A DNA stretch of 14,080 nucleotides from an uncultured Collinsella sp. Lineage in GTDB: Bacteria > Actinomycetota > Coriobacteriia > Coriobacteriales > Coriobacteriaceae. The stretch covers positions 1 to 14,080 of the forward strand of contig CABUQV010000038.1 of the NCBI GenBank assembly GCA_902493855.1. The letters run 5' to 3'. The notes beneath the pieces were generated by a model that worked only from the letters and a program-made list of their open reading frames with translations, made no database searches and was not told where the DNA came from. Both the position numbers and the translations under genes were made by a program. This document shows, one piece after another, positions 1 to 7,329 of the stretch (positions are counted from its first letter, which is position 1; each line of letters opens with the position of its first letter).

Positions 1-1
1 A

Positions 2-799
2 GCTGTTGTCGACGAGCCTGAGGCTGTTGAAGATCACGTGGCAGCAGATAAGCCAAAAAACGAGGAGAAGCCGATTGAGGCTGAGCCCGCAAAGGCCGAG
101 CCTGAGGTGAAGGCTGAGACTACTCCCGAGCCCGAGATGAAGCCTGCGGCAAAGAAGACCACGACTCGCAAGACGACGGCCAAGAAGGCTACGACGACCA
201 AAGCTGCTGCCACCAAGACCGCCGCAGCAAAGACGACTGCTGCCAAGGCAACGACCACGCGCAAGCGCACGACCGCCGCTGCCAAAAAGGCCGCAGAAGC
301 CGAGGCTGCTCCCGAGGTAAAGGCAGAGGCCGCCGTCGAGGCCAAGCCGGCCGCTAAGGCTCCGGCAAAGACCGCTGCCAAGAAGACGACCACGACCAAG
401 ACCACGACCGCCAAGAAGGCAACGGCTACGAAGTCGACGACGACCAAGGCTGCTACGAAGACCACCACGAAGGCTGTTGCAAAGCCCACCGTCAAGGTCG
501 AGGAGGCGGGTGCCGAGCCCAAGGCCGAGGCAAAGCCGGCCGCCAAGACCACCACGCGCAAGCGCACTACGACGACCAAGAGAACCACGACCAAGGCAGA
601 GGCTAAGGTCGAGGACAAGCCCGCAGTAAAAGCCGAGCCGGCAACGAAGGCCGCCGAGGTTAAGACCGCTCCCAAGGCTAAGGCAAAGACCGAGCCCGCC
701 AAGGAGGCCCCGGTCTCCCCCGCCGCTAAGACTGAGGAAAAGGCTCCGACCAAGAAGACCTCCGTCCGTAAGGCAACGGCCACCCGCAAGCGCCACTAA
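2..799 (+). CDS. C-terminal part of a protein with a long Lys/Ala/Thr-rich basic tail (5' end outside window)
   Basis: The frame is open from the first complete codon at position 2 to the TAA at 797-799, so the gene starts before the window. The GTG at 38 is not a convincing start because nothing resembling a Shine-Dalgarno sequence lies at the right distance. The visible 265 residues are low-complexity. About 50 residues rich in Glu, Pro and Ala come first, followed by about 200 residues of Lys, Ala and Thr runs punctuated by RKRTT-like and TTTRK clusters, ending in ATRKRH. No catalytic motif or membrane segment is present. Such tails resemble the histone H1-like C-termini of actinobacterial HupB-type and other nucleic-acid-binding proteins, so DNA or RNA binding is plausible, but that is inference. 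The parent protein cannot be identified without the upstream sequence. The downstream terminator ends the transcript here. Confidence 0.75.
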   Translation, partial: AVVDEPEAVEDHVAADKPKNEEKPIEAEPAKAEPEVKAETTPEPEMKPAAKKTTTRKTTAKKATTTKAAATKTAAAKTTAAKATTTRKRTTAAAKKAAEAEAAPEVKAEAAVEAKPAAKAPAKTAAKKTTTTKTTTAKKATATKSTTTKAATKTTTKAVAKPTVKVEEAGAEPKAEAKPAAKTTTRKRTTTTKRTTTKAEAKVEDKPAVKAEPATKAAEVKTAPKAKAKTEPAKEAPVSPAAKTEEKAPTKKTSVRKATATRKRH

Positions 800-831
800 T
801 CCGGACGATTCAAACTTAATCCTCAACGCAA

Positions 832-865
832 AAGAGGGCGCCCCAACCAGGCGCCCTCTTCTTGG
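832..865 (+). terminator. Rho-independent terminator of the upstream gene
   Basis: A 10-bp perfect stem (AGAGGGCGCC at 833-842 with GGCGCCCTCT at 850-859) encloses a 7-nt loop. It is preceded by A residues and followed by TCTTCTTGG, a modest T tract. It lies 33 bp after the stop codon of the basic-tail gene. Confidence 0.85.
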
Positions 866-891
866 TTGAACTTCTCTAGTAAAAAGAAGCC

Positions 892-1023
892 CGGTTTACT
901 ACGACAAAATGGCTCCGGCTGACCACGCCGAGTAATCTACGAAATTGGCAACGCCTCTACCTGCGGTTTTAATATCATCAAAATGACCGTGGTTGAGATC
1001 ATCCAATTCATCGTAGTAAACCG
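892..1023. repeat. 132-bp element with perfect 13-bp terminal inverted repeats
   Basis: CGGTTTACTACGA at 892-904 is matched exactly by its reverse complement at 1011-1023. Between them lie 106 bp without an obvious gene. Read on the - strand, a frame is open from 1039 to 899 (46 codons), ending in tandem TAG and TAA codons inside the left arm, but it has no ATG. Its peptide (containing DELDDLNHGHFDDIKTAGRG) is not one I recognise. Size and perfect ends suggest a MITE-like intergenic repeat or a gene remnant. Only one copy is in this window, so repetitiveness is inferred. Confidence 0.5.
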
Positions 1024-1071
1024 AAGTACTTTTGGTTGGCTACAAATAGTATCGGTATAGACGTTTTTAAA

Positions 1072-1081
1072 TATCGCGATA
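1072..1081. promoter_or_regulatory. 10-bp perfect palindrome TATCGCGATA upstream of the glucan enzyme gene
   Basis: TATCGCGATA is its own reverse complement and sits in an AT-rich stretch (about 1040-1085). It partly overlaps GATAAT (1078-1083), which resembles a -10 box, although no good -35 is found at 16-18 bp. It could be an operator for the downstream gene; a chance palindrome of this length is also possible. Confidence 0.2.
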
Positions 1082-1134
1082 ATTTGGGTGGTAAAACGAT
1101 TTTCTAGGACAACCGTTCGCCGATGGTAAACGGA

Positions 1135-1169
1135 TGTTGTTTATACAGCCTGTGTACAACAGATATACT
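1135..1169 (+). promoter_or_regulatory. Candidate promoter (-10 TATACT) with an imperfect operator-like dyad
   Basis: TATACT at 1164-1169 matches the -10 consensus well; the -35 region around 1141-1146 is weak. Just upstream is an imperfect dyad: TGTTG (1135-1139) and TATACA (1142-1147) on the left, TGTGTA (1151-1156) and CAACA (1157-1161) on the right, centred on GCC. A repressor bound here would cover the -35 region, which would fit sugar-responsive control of the glucan enzyme. No regulator is in the window, so this is inference. If it is the promoter, translation must begin at 1191 or 1230, not at the upstream ATG at 1134. Confidence 0.3.
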
Positions 1170-1190
1170 TACATCCTGTGCGTAAAGCCC

Positions 1191-4100
1191 ATGGCCAGCA
1201 GCCATGATTCTATTGAACTGGACCGTACTATGAGATTGATACACAACAGCCGTCTGCCGCAGTTTCGCACTCCGTTTGGCGCTGTGACCACAGGAACTAC
1301 CCTTTCGCTCTCCGTGATTCTGGAGGATGCCGATCCCGCGCAGGCAACGCTTACGCTGCGCACCTGGGTCGATGAGATCGGTGAGTCTCGGTATCCCATG
1401 ACGCACGAGGGCGACGGCATATTTACCGTAGAGCTTGAGTGCACCGAGCCCTGTCTCATCTGGTACAGCTTTATCTGCAATATCGAGGGCCAGCCCGAGG
1501 TTCGCTTGGGCGCACCGCAGGGACGCACCGGCGGCGAAGGCGTAACCTACGACTACGCCGAGGTGCCGTCATTCCAGGTCACCGTCTACAAGCACCGCGA
1601 AGTTCGTCCCGAGTGGTACGAGCGCGGAATGGTCTACCAGATCTTCCCCGATCGCTATGCCCGCGACGAGCACTGGCGCGAGCGCACGCTGGCCGAGGTC
1701 GAAAAACCGCGCAACGGAATCCAGCGCCTGATGGTCGAGGACTGGAACGAGCCGCCCGTTTACGAGCGTGCCGAGGACGGCTCCATCAAGACCTGGGACT
1801 TCTACGGCGGATCGCTCAAGGGTATCCAGGAAGACCTGCCTCGCATCGCCGAGCTTGGCTTTACAGCCATCTACCTCAACCCCATTTTTGAAGCCGCGAG
1901 CAACCACCGCTACGACACCGCAGATTACACCAAGATCGATCCGATTCTGGGCACCGAGCAGGACTTTACTGAGCTGTGCGAGGCGGCCGAGAAGCTGGGC
2001 ATTTCCATCATTCTGGACGGTGTGTTCAACCACACGGGCGACGATTCGATCTACTTCAACCGCTACGGCAACTACCCCGGCGTGGGCGCGTGGCAGAGCG
2101 AGGATTCGCCGTGGCGCGATGCATTCTATTTCCACGAGGACGGCTCATACGACTGTTGGTGGGGCGTGGGCAATATGCCCGCCATCAATGAGAGCTCCGA
2201 ACTGGTACGCGAGCGGCTCCTGGGCAAGGACGGCGTGATCCGTAAATGGCTACGTGCCGGCGCTCATGGCTGGCGACTCGATGTGGCAGATGAACTTTCC
2301 GACGATTTCCTGGCCGAAATCAAGAAGGCAGTACTTGCCGAAAAGCCCGATGCTCTGTTGCTCGGCGAAGTCTGGGAAGACGCCTCCAACAAGATCAGCT
2401 ATGGCCACCTGCGTCGTTACCTGCAGGGCTCCGAGCTCGACTCGGCAATGGATTACCCCTTCCGCGACATGGTCATCGGCTTTTTGATGGGCTACAAAAA
2501 CGCCTACCAAGCAGCTGAGGATATCGAGACCCTACGCGAGAACTATCCGCGTGAGGCACTGTCTTGCGCACTAAATCTGCTTTCGAGCCACGATCGTCCG
2601 CGCATTATCTCGGTGCTCGGCGGCGGCCCTGACGAGTCGCAGCTGCCCGAGAGCGAACGCAGCAAGTGGCGCCTGGACGAGAACTCGATGGGCCTGGCCA
2701 AGAGCCGATTTTGGCTCGCGACGCTCATGCAGATGACGTTCCCGGGTGTGCCTTCGATTTACTATGGCGACGAGTACGGCTTGGAGGGCCTCACCGATCC
2801 GGGTAATCGCCGCACCATGCCGACCAAGGAAGACCTGCACGACTTCGATACGTTTGCAATCGTCAAGAACGCATCTGCTGTGCGCCGCGCGCTGCCGTTT
2901 ATGGTTGACGGCGAGATCAAGGCCTTCGCGCTCAATGACGAGGTGCTGGCCTACAACCGCACGGGCAAGGATGGCGAGTCCGCGACCGTCATCATCAACC
3001 GCAGCCTCCGCAACTCGCATCGTGTGACCATTCCGGCGCTCAGCGAATGCGCGAGCGATGTGATTAGCGGTCACGAGTGCGAGATCCACAACGGTACGGT
3101 CACGCTCGATCTGTATCCGCTGGGCTCGTCGATCATCTATCACCATGCCGAGCAGCGCCTGCAGGAGCCGCTCGATCACGGTGCGGGTATTGTGTGTCAT
3201 ATCACATCGGTGCCGACCGACGACGGCAAGCCCGGTACAATCGGCGCGCCCACGCGTCGCTTTATCGACCATCTGGCCGCCATGGGCATGCGCTACTGGC
3301 AGGTTCTCCCCGTCAACCCCACGGACTTCTTCCGCTCCCCTTACGCCGGTCCTTCGGCCTTTGCAGGCAATATCGACCTGCTGCCCGAAAGCCACGAAGA
3401 GCTGGCAGCCGACTTTGAGACCTGGAAGGCCCGCGGCGGCGAGGATGCCGATCCGCTGTACACCGCGTTTAAACATCGCAATGCCGATTGGCTCGAGAAA
3501 TACTGCGTCTACATGGCCGTTAAGAAGTACTTTGAGGGCGAGTCGCGCCATAATTGGCCGGCAGATGTCGCACGCTACAACGAGCATCTGATCGACGACA
3601 AGCGCTTCCACAACGAAGCCGAGCTTCAGGCATACATGCAGTACCGCTTTGACCTCGCTTGGTGCGAGCTCATGAACTATGCGCACAAGAAGGGCATCGA
3701 GGTTATCGGCGATATCCCTATGTACGTGTCCGACGATTCGGCAGATGCATGGAGCGAACCCGAGAACTTCTGGCTGTCCGATACCGGCAAGGCGATTGAG
3801 ATTTCCGGCGCGCCGCCCGACAACTTTGCGCCCGAGGGCCAGGTGTGGGGCAACCCGACGTTCCGCTGGGACCACATGAAGCAGAACGGCTATAGCTGGT
3901 GGATGGATCGCCTGCGTCGCGCGTTTTCGCTCTACGACCGCGTGCGCTTGGATCACTTCCTGGGCTTCCACAGCTACTTTAGTATCCCCGCGGGCAAGGC
4001 TTGCGCCGACGGCCGCTGGCTGGCGGGCCCGGGCAAGGACCTGTTCCAGACTGCCTACGATGAGCTGGGTCCGCTCAACTTTATCGCTGAGGACTTGGGC

Positions 4101-4526
4101 TATTTGACGCCCGGTGTTCGCGCCATGGCTTCGACCTGCGGTTTCCCCGGCATGGACGTGCTGGAGTTTAGCGATTACGACGTCCGTTGCGGCGTGCACC
4201 CCACGCTAGGAAAGATCCTGTACACCTCAACGCACGATACGTCGACGCTGGCCGGTTGGTGCACGCGTTCCTTTGCGGGCGGCGACGAGCCGAGCGGTGT
4301 TGAGGTGGCGGCCAAGCTGATGAGCGACGCGCTGGCAAGCGACGCTCCCCTAGTGATGATGCCGCTACAGGATATCCTGGGGCTTGGCGACGACGCGCGC
4401 ATGAACGTTCCGGGCGTTGCCACGGGCAACTGGACCTGGCAGGCTGACGAGGCGGACATTGCAGCCGCCGAGGACAAAACCGCACAGCTCCTGCGCAACA
4501 ACCATAGATTCTGGGGCGAAGCGTGA
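1191..4526 (+). CDS. Bifunctional GH13 alpha-amylase/neopullulanase-type enzyme fused to GH77 4-alpha-glucanotransferase (MalQ-like)
   Basis: This 1111-residue protein fuses two alpha-glucan enzymes. Residues 1-140 form a beta-sandwich region like the N-domain of cyclomaltodextrinases. The GH13 barrel begins near GMVYQIFPDRY (146) and keeps all conserved regions: DGVFNH (276-281), GWRLD with nucleophile D364, acid/base E393 in LLGEVWED, and SHD with D468. A small beta-domain follows to about 655. The GH77 half starts at GIVCHITSVP (666-675) and keeps nucleophile D921 (RLDHFLGF), E967 (IAEDLG) and D1016 (THDTS). Both halves therefore look active: one hydrolyses or debranches alpha-glucans, the other disproportionates maltodextrins. 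There is no signal peptide, so it should be cytoplasmic. The start is uncertain: ATGs at 1134, 1191 and 1230 are in frame and none has a good Shine-Dalgarno sequence. I chose 1191 because a likely -10 box covers 1164-1169 and the residues encoded from 1134 do not look like this family. Exact substrates are unknown. Confidence 0.93.
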   Translation: MASSHDSIELDRTMRLIHNSRLPQFRTPFGAVTTGTTLSLSVILEDADPAQATLTLRTWVDEIGESRYPMTHEGDGIFTVELECTEPCLIWYSFICNIEGQPEVRLGAPQGRTGGEGVTYDYAEVPSFQVTVYKHREVRPEWYERGMVYQIFPDRYARDEHWRERTLAEVEKPRNGIQRLMVEDWNEPPVYERAEDGSIKTWDFYGGSLKGIQEDLPRIAELGFTAIYLNPIFEAASNHRYDTADYTKIDPILGTEQDFTELCEAAEKLGISIILDGVFNHTGDDSIYFNRYGNYPGVGAWQSEDSPWRDAFYFHEDGSYDCWWGVGNMPAINESSELVRERLLGKDGVIRKWLRAGAHGWRLDVADELSDDFLAEIKKAVLAEKPDALLLGEVWEDASNKISYGHLRRYLQGSELDSAMDYPFRDMVIGFLMGYKNAYQAAEDIETLRENYPREALSCALNLLSSHDRPRIISVLGGGPDESQLPESERSKWRLDENSMGLAKSRFWLATLMQMTFPGVPSIYYGDEYGLEGLTDPGNRRTMPTKEDLHDFDTFAIVKNASAVRRALPFMVDGEIKAFALNDEVLAYNRTGKDGESATVIINRSLRNSHRVTIPALSECASDVISGHECEIHNGTVTLDLYPLGSSIIYHHAEQRLQEPLDHGAGIVCHITSVPTDDGKPGTIGAPTRRFIDHLAAMGMRYWQVLPVNPTDFFRSPYAGPSAFAGNIDLLPESHEELAADFETWKARGGEDADPLYTAFKHRNADWLEKYCVYMAVKKYFEGESRHNWPADVARYNEHLIDDKRFHNEAELQAYMQYRFDLAWCELMNYAHKKGIEVIGDIPMYVSDDSADAWSEPENFWLSDTGKAIEISGAPPDNFAPEGQVWGNPTFRWDHMKQNGYSWWMDRLRRAFSLYDRVRLDHFLGFHSYFSIPAGKACADGRWLAGPGKDLFQTAYDELGPLNFIAEDLGYLTPGVRAMASTCGFPGMDVLEFSDYDVRCGVHPTLGKILYTSTHDTSTLAGWCTRSFAGGDEPSGVEVAAKLMSDALASDAPLVMMPLQDILGLGDDARMNVPGVATGNWTWQADEADIAAAEDKTAQLLRNNHRFWGEA

Positions 4527-4570
4527 TAAAACCCCCGATATAGGGTACAGTTACAGACGTTTGAATTTTT

Positions 4571-4592
4571 GCGGGCAGAGTAATCTGCCCGC
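4571..4592 (+). terminator. Hairpin after the glucan enzyme gene, possible weak terminator
   Basis: A 9-bp perfect stem (GCGGGCAGA 4571-4579, TCTGCCCGC 4584-4592) has a GTAA tetraloop. It is followed only by TTTGTGCT, so termination may be partial and some transcripts may continue into the zinc-ribbon gene 23 bp further on. Confidence 0.5.
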
Positions 4593-4614
4593 TTTGTGCT
4601 GAAAAGGAAGTATT

Positions 4615-4851
4615 ATGGCGCGCTACGATTACAAGTGCTCGAGCTGCGGCAACGTTTTTGAGGTTGAGCATCCCATGTCCGAGACTCCCGAGGTCGTGTG
4701 CCCGAGCTGCGGTGCCCCGGCGGCCAAGACGTTCTCGGCCAGCGGCATTAAATTTGAGGGCAGCGGTTTCTACAACACCGACCAGCGAAGCGGCGGCTCC
4801 AGCACCAACGCCACCAGCGGCTGCTGCGCCAACTGCCCTCACAGCCACTAG
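4615..4851 (+). CDS. FmdB-family small zinc-ribbon protein
   Basis: A 78-residue protein with the hallmarks of the FmdB/CxxC-CxxC regulatory-type family. The start is MARYDYKCSSCG, with C8 and C11 as the first zinc knuckle and C29 and C32 (CPSCG) as the second. The family motif KFEGSGFYNTD follows at about 46-56, then a Ser/Gly/Thr-rich tail. A strong AAGGAAG Shine-Dalgarno sequence (4604-4610) fixes the start. The tail ends CCANCPHSH, adding three cysteines and two histidines that might bind a further metal. The family is widespread and its function is poorly established; a regulatory role has been proposed from early work on FmdB in formamidase operons. It stands between the glucan enzyme and a convergent rsmB and has its own terminator. 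Confidence 0.88.
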   Translation: MARYDYKCSSCGNVFEVEHPMSETPEVVCPSCGAPAAKTFSASGIKFEGSGFYNTDQRSGGSSTNATSGCCANCPHSH

Positions 4852-4861
4852 AAACAACGCG

Positions 4862-4899
4862 GCCCCGCGATCAACACCGATCGCGGGGCTATTTCTTTG
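4862..4899 (+). terminator. Rho-independent terminator of the zinc-ribbon gene
   Basis: An 11-bp perfect stem (GCCCCGCGATC 4862-4872 with GATCGCGGGGC 4879-4889), a 6-nt loop, then TATTTCTTTG. It lies 10 bp after the stop codon. It might also act weakly in the reverse direction on rsmB transcripts, where TTGTTTC follows the stem. Confidence 0.88.
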
Positions 4900-4939
4900 C
4901 GCTATGAGTAGCTAATAATCTACCCAGGTTTCCTTATGA

Positions 4940-5004
4940 GTTGCGGTGAAATAAGGGCTGTTTGGCGGGCAGAAGCCGCTATTCAATCCCTATTTCACCG
5001 CAAC
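4940..5004. repeat. Long imperfect hairpin element between convergent genes
   Basis: Fourteen bases at 4940-4953 (GTTGCGGTGAAATA) are perfectly complementary to 4991-5004. The pairing extends by GGG/CCC after one bulged A (4954), and a shorter GCGG/CCGC pairing is possible in the middle. There is no T tract on either side, so it does not look like a simple terminator, although its place just after the rsmB stop codon (ends at 5012) would let it protect or end that mRNA. It has the form of a dispersed palindromic intergenic repeat; copy number cannot be judged from one window. Confidence 0.6.
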
Positions 5005-5011
5005 TTAGTCG

Positions 5012-6412
5012 TTACTTGCGGACCAGCCTGGCGCAGAAGTGGCCGTCGTAGGAATCAGCGTTTACCGGCACGCTTTGGAAGAGGCCTCGTTCGTTCTGGC
5101 GTACGGATACGAGCTTCTTAGCCTGATCGAACTCCGGGAGTTGCAAAATCTGCGCCTCGGAGAGCAGTGCCACGCTAAAGCAGGCACCCTCGGGAGAGGC
5201 TAGGAAGGCATCCACGACCTGCGTGTTCTCTTCATCAAAAACCGAGCAGGTGGCATAGATGAGCTCTCCGCCGGCGACCACGCGCGCAGAAGCCTCCTTA
5301 AGCATCGTCAGCTGAAGCTTGGGTAACTCGGCCGTCACATCATTCTCGGTTAGGCGCCACGGGATCTCGGGATGACGACGCATGGTTCCGGTGCCAGAGC
5401 ACGGCGCATCGATAAACACGGTATCGAACTTGACCCGCTCACCGCGCATGGCATCAAACGATGTGAGCACCTCATCAAGCTCGCAGGCATCACCCGAAAC
5501 CGTACGAACGCCCTGAATACCGGCCTTGTGAAGGCGCGCGAGATTCAGATCGCACTTGCGGTCGTGCAAATCGAGTGCAGTATGCTGACGCTCATAGCCG
5601 GCACGCTTGGCCTGGCACATCATCACATAGGTCTTGGTGCCACGACCGGCACCAATCTCAAGGCAGCTACCAGGGCGCGTGGCAGCTGTGGCGATGAGCT
5701 GCGCATTGAGATCAGATGCAACCGCGGCAGCACGCTCAAACACACCCGAAGCAACGGTAATCTGGGCATCAACCGGGGCATGGCAGCCCGGGAAGACAGG
5801 CGCGACGAGCTGCGAGATATACGGATCGGGCTTAGTCCCAAAGGCGTTCTCATGCAGGGCCAGCGGCGCGGGGGCCAGATTGCCGGCAAAGTTAAGCGCA
5901 CCCTCCGGTGTGTCAAACGACGCCATAATACGAGCGCACAGCCAACGCGGCAGTCCCATCAAACGCGACAGGCGAACAAGACGGCGCTCGGATTCATCCA
6001 CGTCGGACGCTGTGGCAAAATCTTCAACGTTATCCGCAACCTTGTGCAACACAGCGTTGGCCAAGCCGGCGGCGGACTTAGCACCGCTGCGCACCAGCTC
6101 AACACCCTGACTTACGGCAACGCGACCAGGCGTATGCAGGTAAAGCATCTCGAAGGCCGAGATACGAAGCGCCATGCGAACACGCGGAGCGACCTTCTTA
6201 GGCTTATCGAGAAACTGATCGAGCAGCTCGTCCAAAATACCCTGCGTGGCGGCCACACCTAGCGCCAAGCGGGCGGCAAAAGCAGAATCGCGCTGGTCAA
6301 TAGCCTTGGCCGATGCGCGAGAGGACAGCACGTCACGCGCATACATGCCGCGGCGATCGGCCTCCATCAGCACATCGAGCGCAAGCTTGCGCGCGGGAGA
6401 CAGCTTGCTCAT
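5012..6412 (-). CDS. rsmB: 16S rRNA (cytosine(967)-C5)-methyltransferase RsmB
   Basis: A 466-residue SAM-dependent m5C methyltransferase expected to modify C967 of 16S rRNA. The first ~150 residues are an alpha-helical NusB-like domain (SPARKLALDVLMEADRRG, later LYLHTPGRVAVSQGVELVR). The catalytic half has motif IV DAPCSGTG with C338 and motif VI ATCSVFDEEN with C389, the two cysteines used by this family; RRHPEIPWR is also typical. Motif I is odd: residues 251-259 read LEIGAGRGT, where RsmB proteins normally have D-x-C-A-A-P-G-G-K. The start at 6412 is chosen because its ATG overlaps the fmt stop codon (ATGA), implying translational coupling; the frame runs 16 codons further upstream inside fmt without a convincing start. 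It is the last gene of priA-def-fmt-rsmB. Confidence 0.93.
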   Translation of the reverse strand: MSKLSPARKLALDVLMEADRRGMYARDVLSSRASAKAIDQRDSAFAARLALGVAATQGILDELLDQFLDKPKKVAPRVRMALRISAFEMLYLHTPGRVAVSQGVELVRSGAKSAAGLANAVLHKVADNVEDFATASDVDESERRLVRLSRLMGLPRWLCARIMASFDTPEGALNFAGNLAPAPLALHENAFGTKPDPYISQLVAPVFPGCHAPVDAQITVASGVFERAAAVASDLNAQLIATAATRPGSCLEIGAGRGTKTYVMMCQAKRAGYERQHTALDLHDRKCDLNLARLHKAGIQGVRTVSGDACELDEVLTSFDAMRGERVKFDTVFIDAPCSGTGTMRRHPEIPWRLTENDVTAELPKLQLTMLKEASARVVAGGELIYATCSVFDEENTQVVDAFLASPEGACFSVALLSEAQILQLPEFDQAKKLVSVRQNERGLFQSVPVNADSYDGHFCARLVRK

Positions 6413-7329
6413 GACAAAACACCCCAGATAAGATCGGCGCCCTGCAGGCCGGCAGCCCAAGCAGAAGCAGCCATAGCACGCTTGCCATCGGGTTTAACCT
6501 CGAGCACCTCAACCGAGCCATCGGAAAGGCCGAGGTAAACACGCTTGGCCTTAACGAGAACCTGACCCTCGCCAAGCGACACATCAGCCGGCGCAGCATC
6601 GAGCACGCGCACGGTCTTGCCGGCAATCACGCAACGAGCAGGCGCGGTATCGGACGAAGCAAGCACATGACGCACGCAATCGAGCGCCGCCATCTGCGGA
6701 TCCAGACGCATCTCCTGCTTGGAAATCTTGGCAGCATGAGTGACGAGAGACTCATCCTGCTCAGTCCAAACAGCCGAGCCATCGGCAAGCGAGGGAAGCG
6801 TATCGGCAAGCAGTTTGCCGCCAAGCTCACCAAGCTCCATGGTCAACGCCTCAGCATGCTTACCGGCAACCGAGGTCGAGGCCTGCGCGCAATAAGCACC
6901 AGTATCCACACCATGCCCAATGCGCATAATAGAAACGCCAGCAACCTCATCACCAGCGAGAATCGCACGCTGAATAGGAGCAGCCCCACGCCAACGAGGC
7001 AGCAAGGACGCATGAACATTCACAATACCAAGCGGCGCCATATACAGCACCTCATCCGGCAAAATACAGCCATAAGCAGCCACACATAAAATATCGGCTT
7101 GCGCAGCTTGGAGCGCCTCAACAACCTCGGCAGTCATACGATTAGCCTCAATAACCGGCAACCCAAGCTCAAGCGCCTTGGCCTTAATAGGAGACGGCTC
7201 CAACTTTTTACCACGTCCGCGAACAGCATCAGGACGAGTGATGACAAGCGCAATCTCATTCCCAGCCTCAACAAGCGAAACCAGCGAAGGCACAGCAAAA
7301 TCAGGCGTACCCATAAACACAATACGCAT
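6409..7329 (-). CDS. fmt: Methionyl-tRNA formyltransferase
   Basis: A 306-residue enzyme that transfers a formyl group from 10-formyltetrahydrofolate to initiator Met-tRNA. It opens MRIVFMGTPDFAVPSL, as usual for Fmt. The catalytic set is present: N104 and H106 in NVHASLLPRWRGAAPIQRAI, and D142 in the HGVDTGAYC segment. Length is close to the E. coli enzyme (315). A Shine-Dalgarno sequence, GAGGAGA, lies 10-11 nt upstream of the ATG. Its stop codon overlaps the rsmB start by 4 nt. The 5' half of the gene and the gap before it look visibly less GC-rich than def or priA. The gap separating it from def holds a 102-bp hairpin element. Confidence 0.96.
   Translation of the reverse strand: MRIVFMGTPDFAVPSLVSLVEAGNEIALVITRPDAVRGRGKKLEPSPIKAKALELGLPVIEANRMTAEVVEALQAAQADILCVAAYGCILPDEVLYMAPLGIVNVHASLLPRWRGAAPIQRAILAGDEVAGVSIMRIGHGVDTGAYCAQASTSVAGKHAEALTMELGELGGKLLADTLPSLADGSAVWTEQDESLVTHAAKISKQEMRLDPQMAALDCVRHVLASSDTAPARCVIAGKTVRVLDAAPADVSLGEGQVLVKAKRVYLGLSDGSVEVLEVKPDGKRAMAASAWAAGLQGADLIWGVLS

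Noticed and set aside
34..789. Hydrophobic-looking 251-codon frame on the - strand opposite the basic-tail gene
   Set aside because: Its Val/Ala/Leu richness is the mirror of Lys/Ala/Thr codons; the + strand frame is followed by a terminator at the right place.
843..868. Alternative pairing CAACCA (844-849) with TGGTTG (863-868) competing with the terminator
   Set aside because: It is a 6-bp pairing against a 10-bp GC-rich stem at the end of a gene; attenuation makes little sense here and chance is likely.
1134..1190. Upstream in-frame ATG for the glucan enzyme
   Set aside because: No Shine-Dalgarno sequence, the encoded residues do not resemble the family N-terminus, and a likely -10 box lies inside this segment.
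2571..4199. Long open frame (542 codons) on the - strand opposite the glucan enzyme
   Set aside because: It mirrors a GC-rich gene with intact catalytic motifs on the other strand and shows no recognisable protein family itself.
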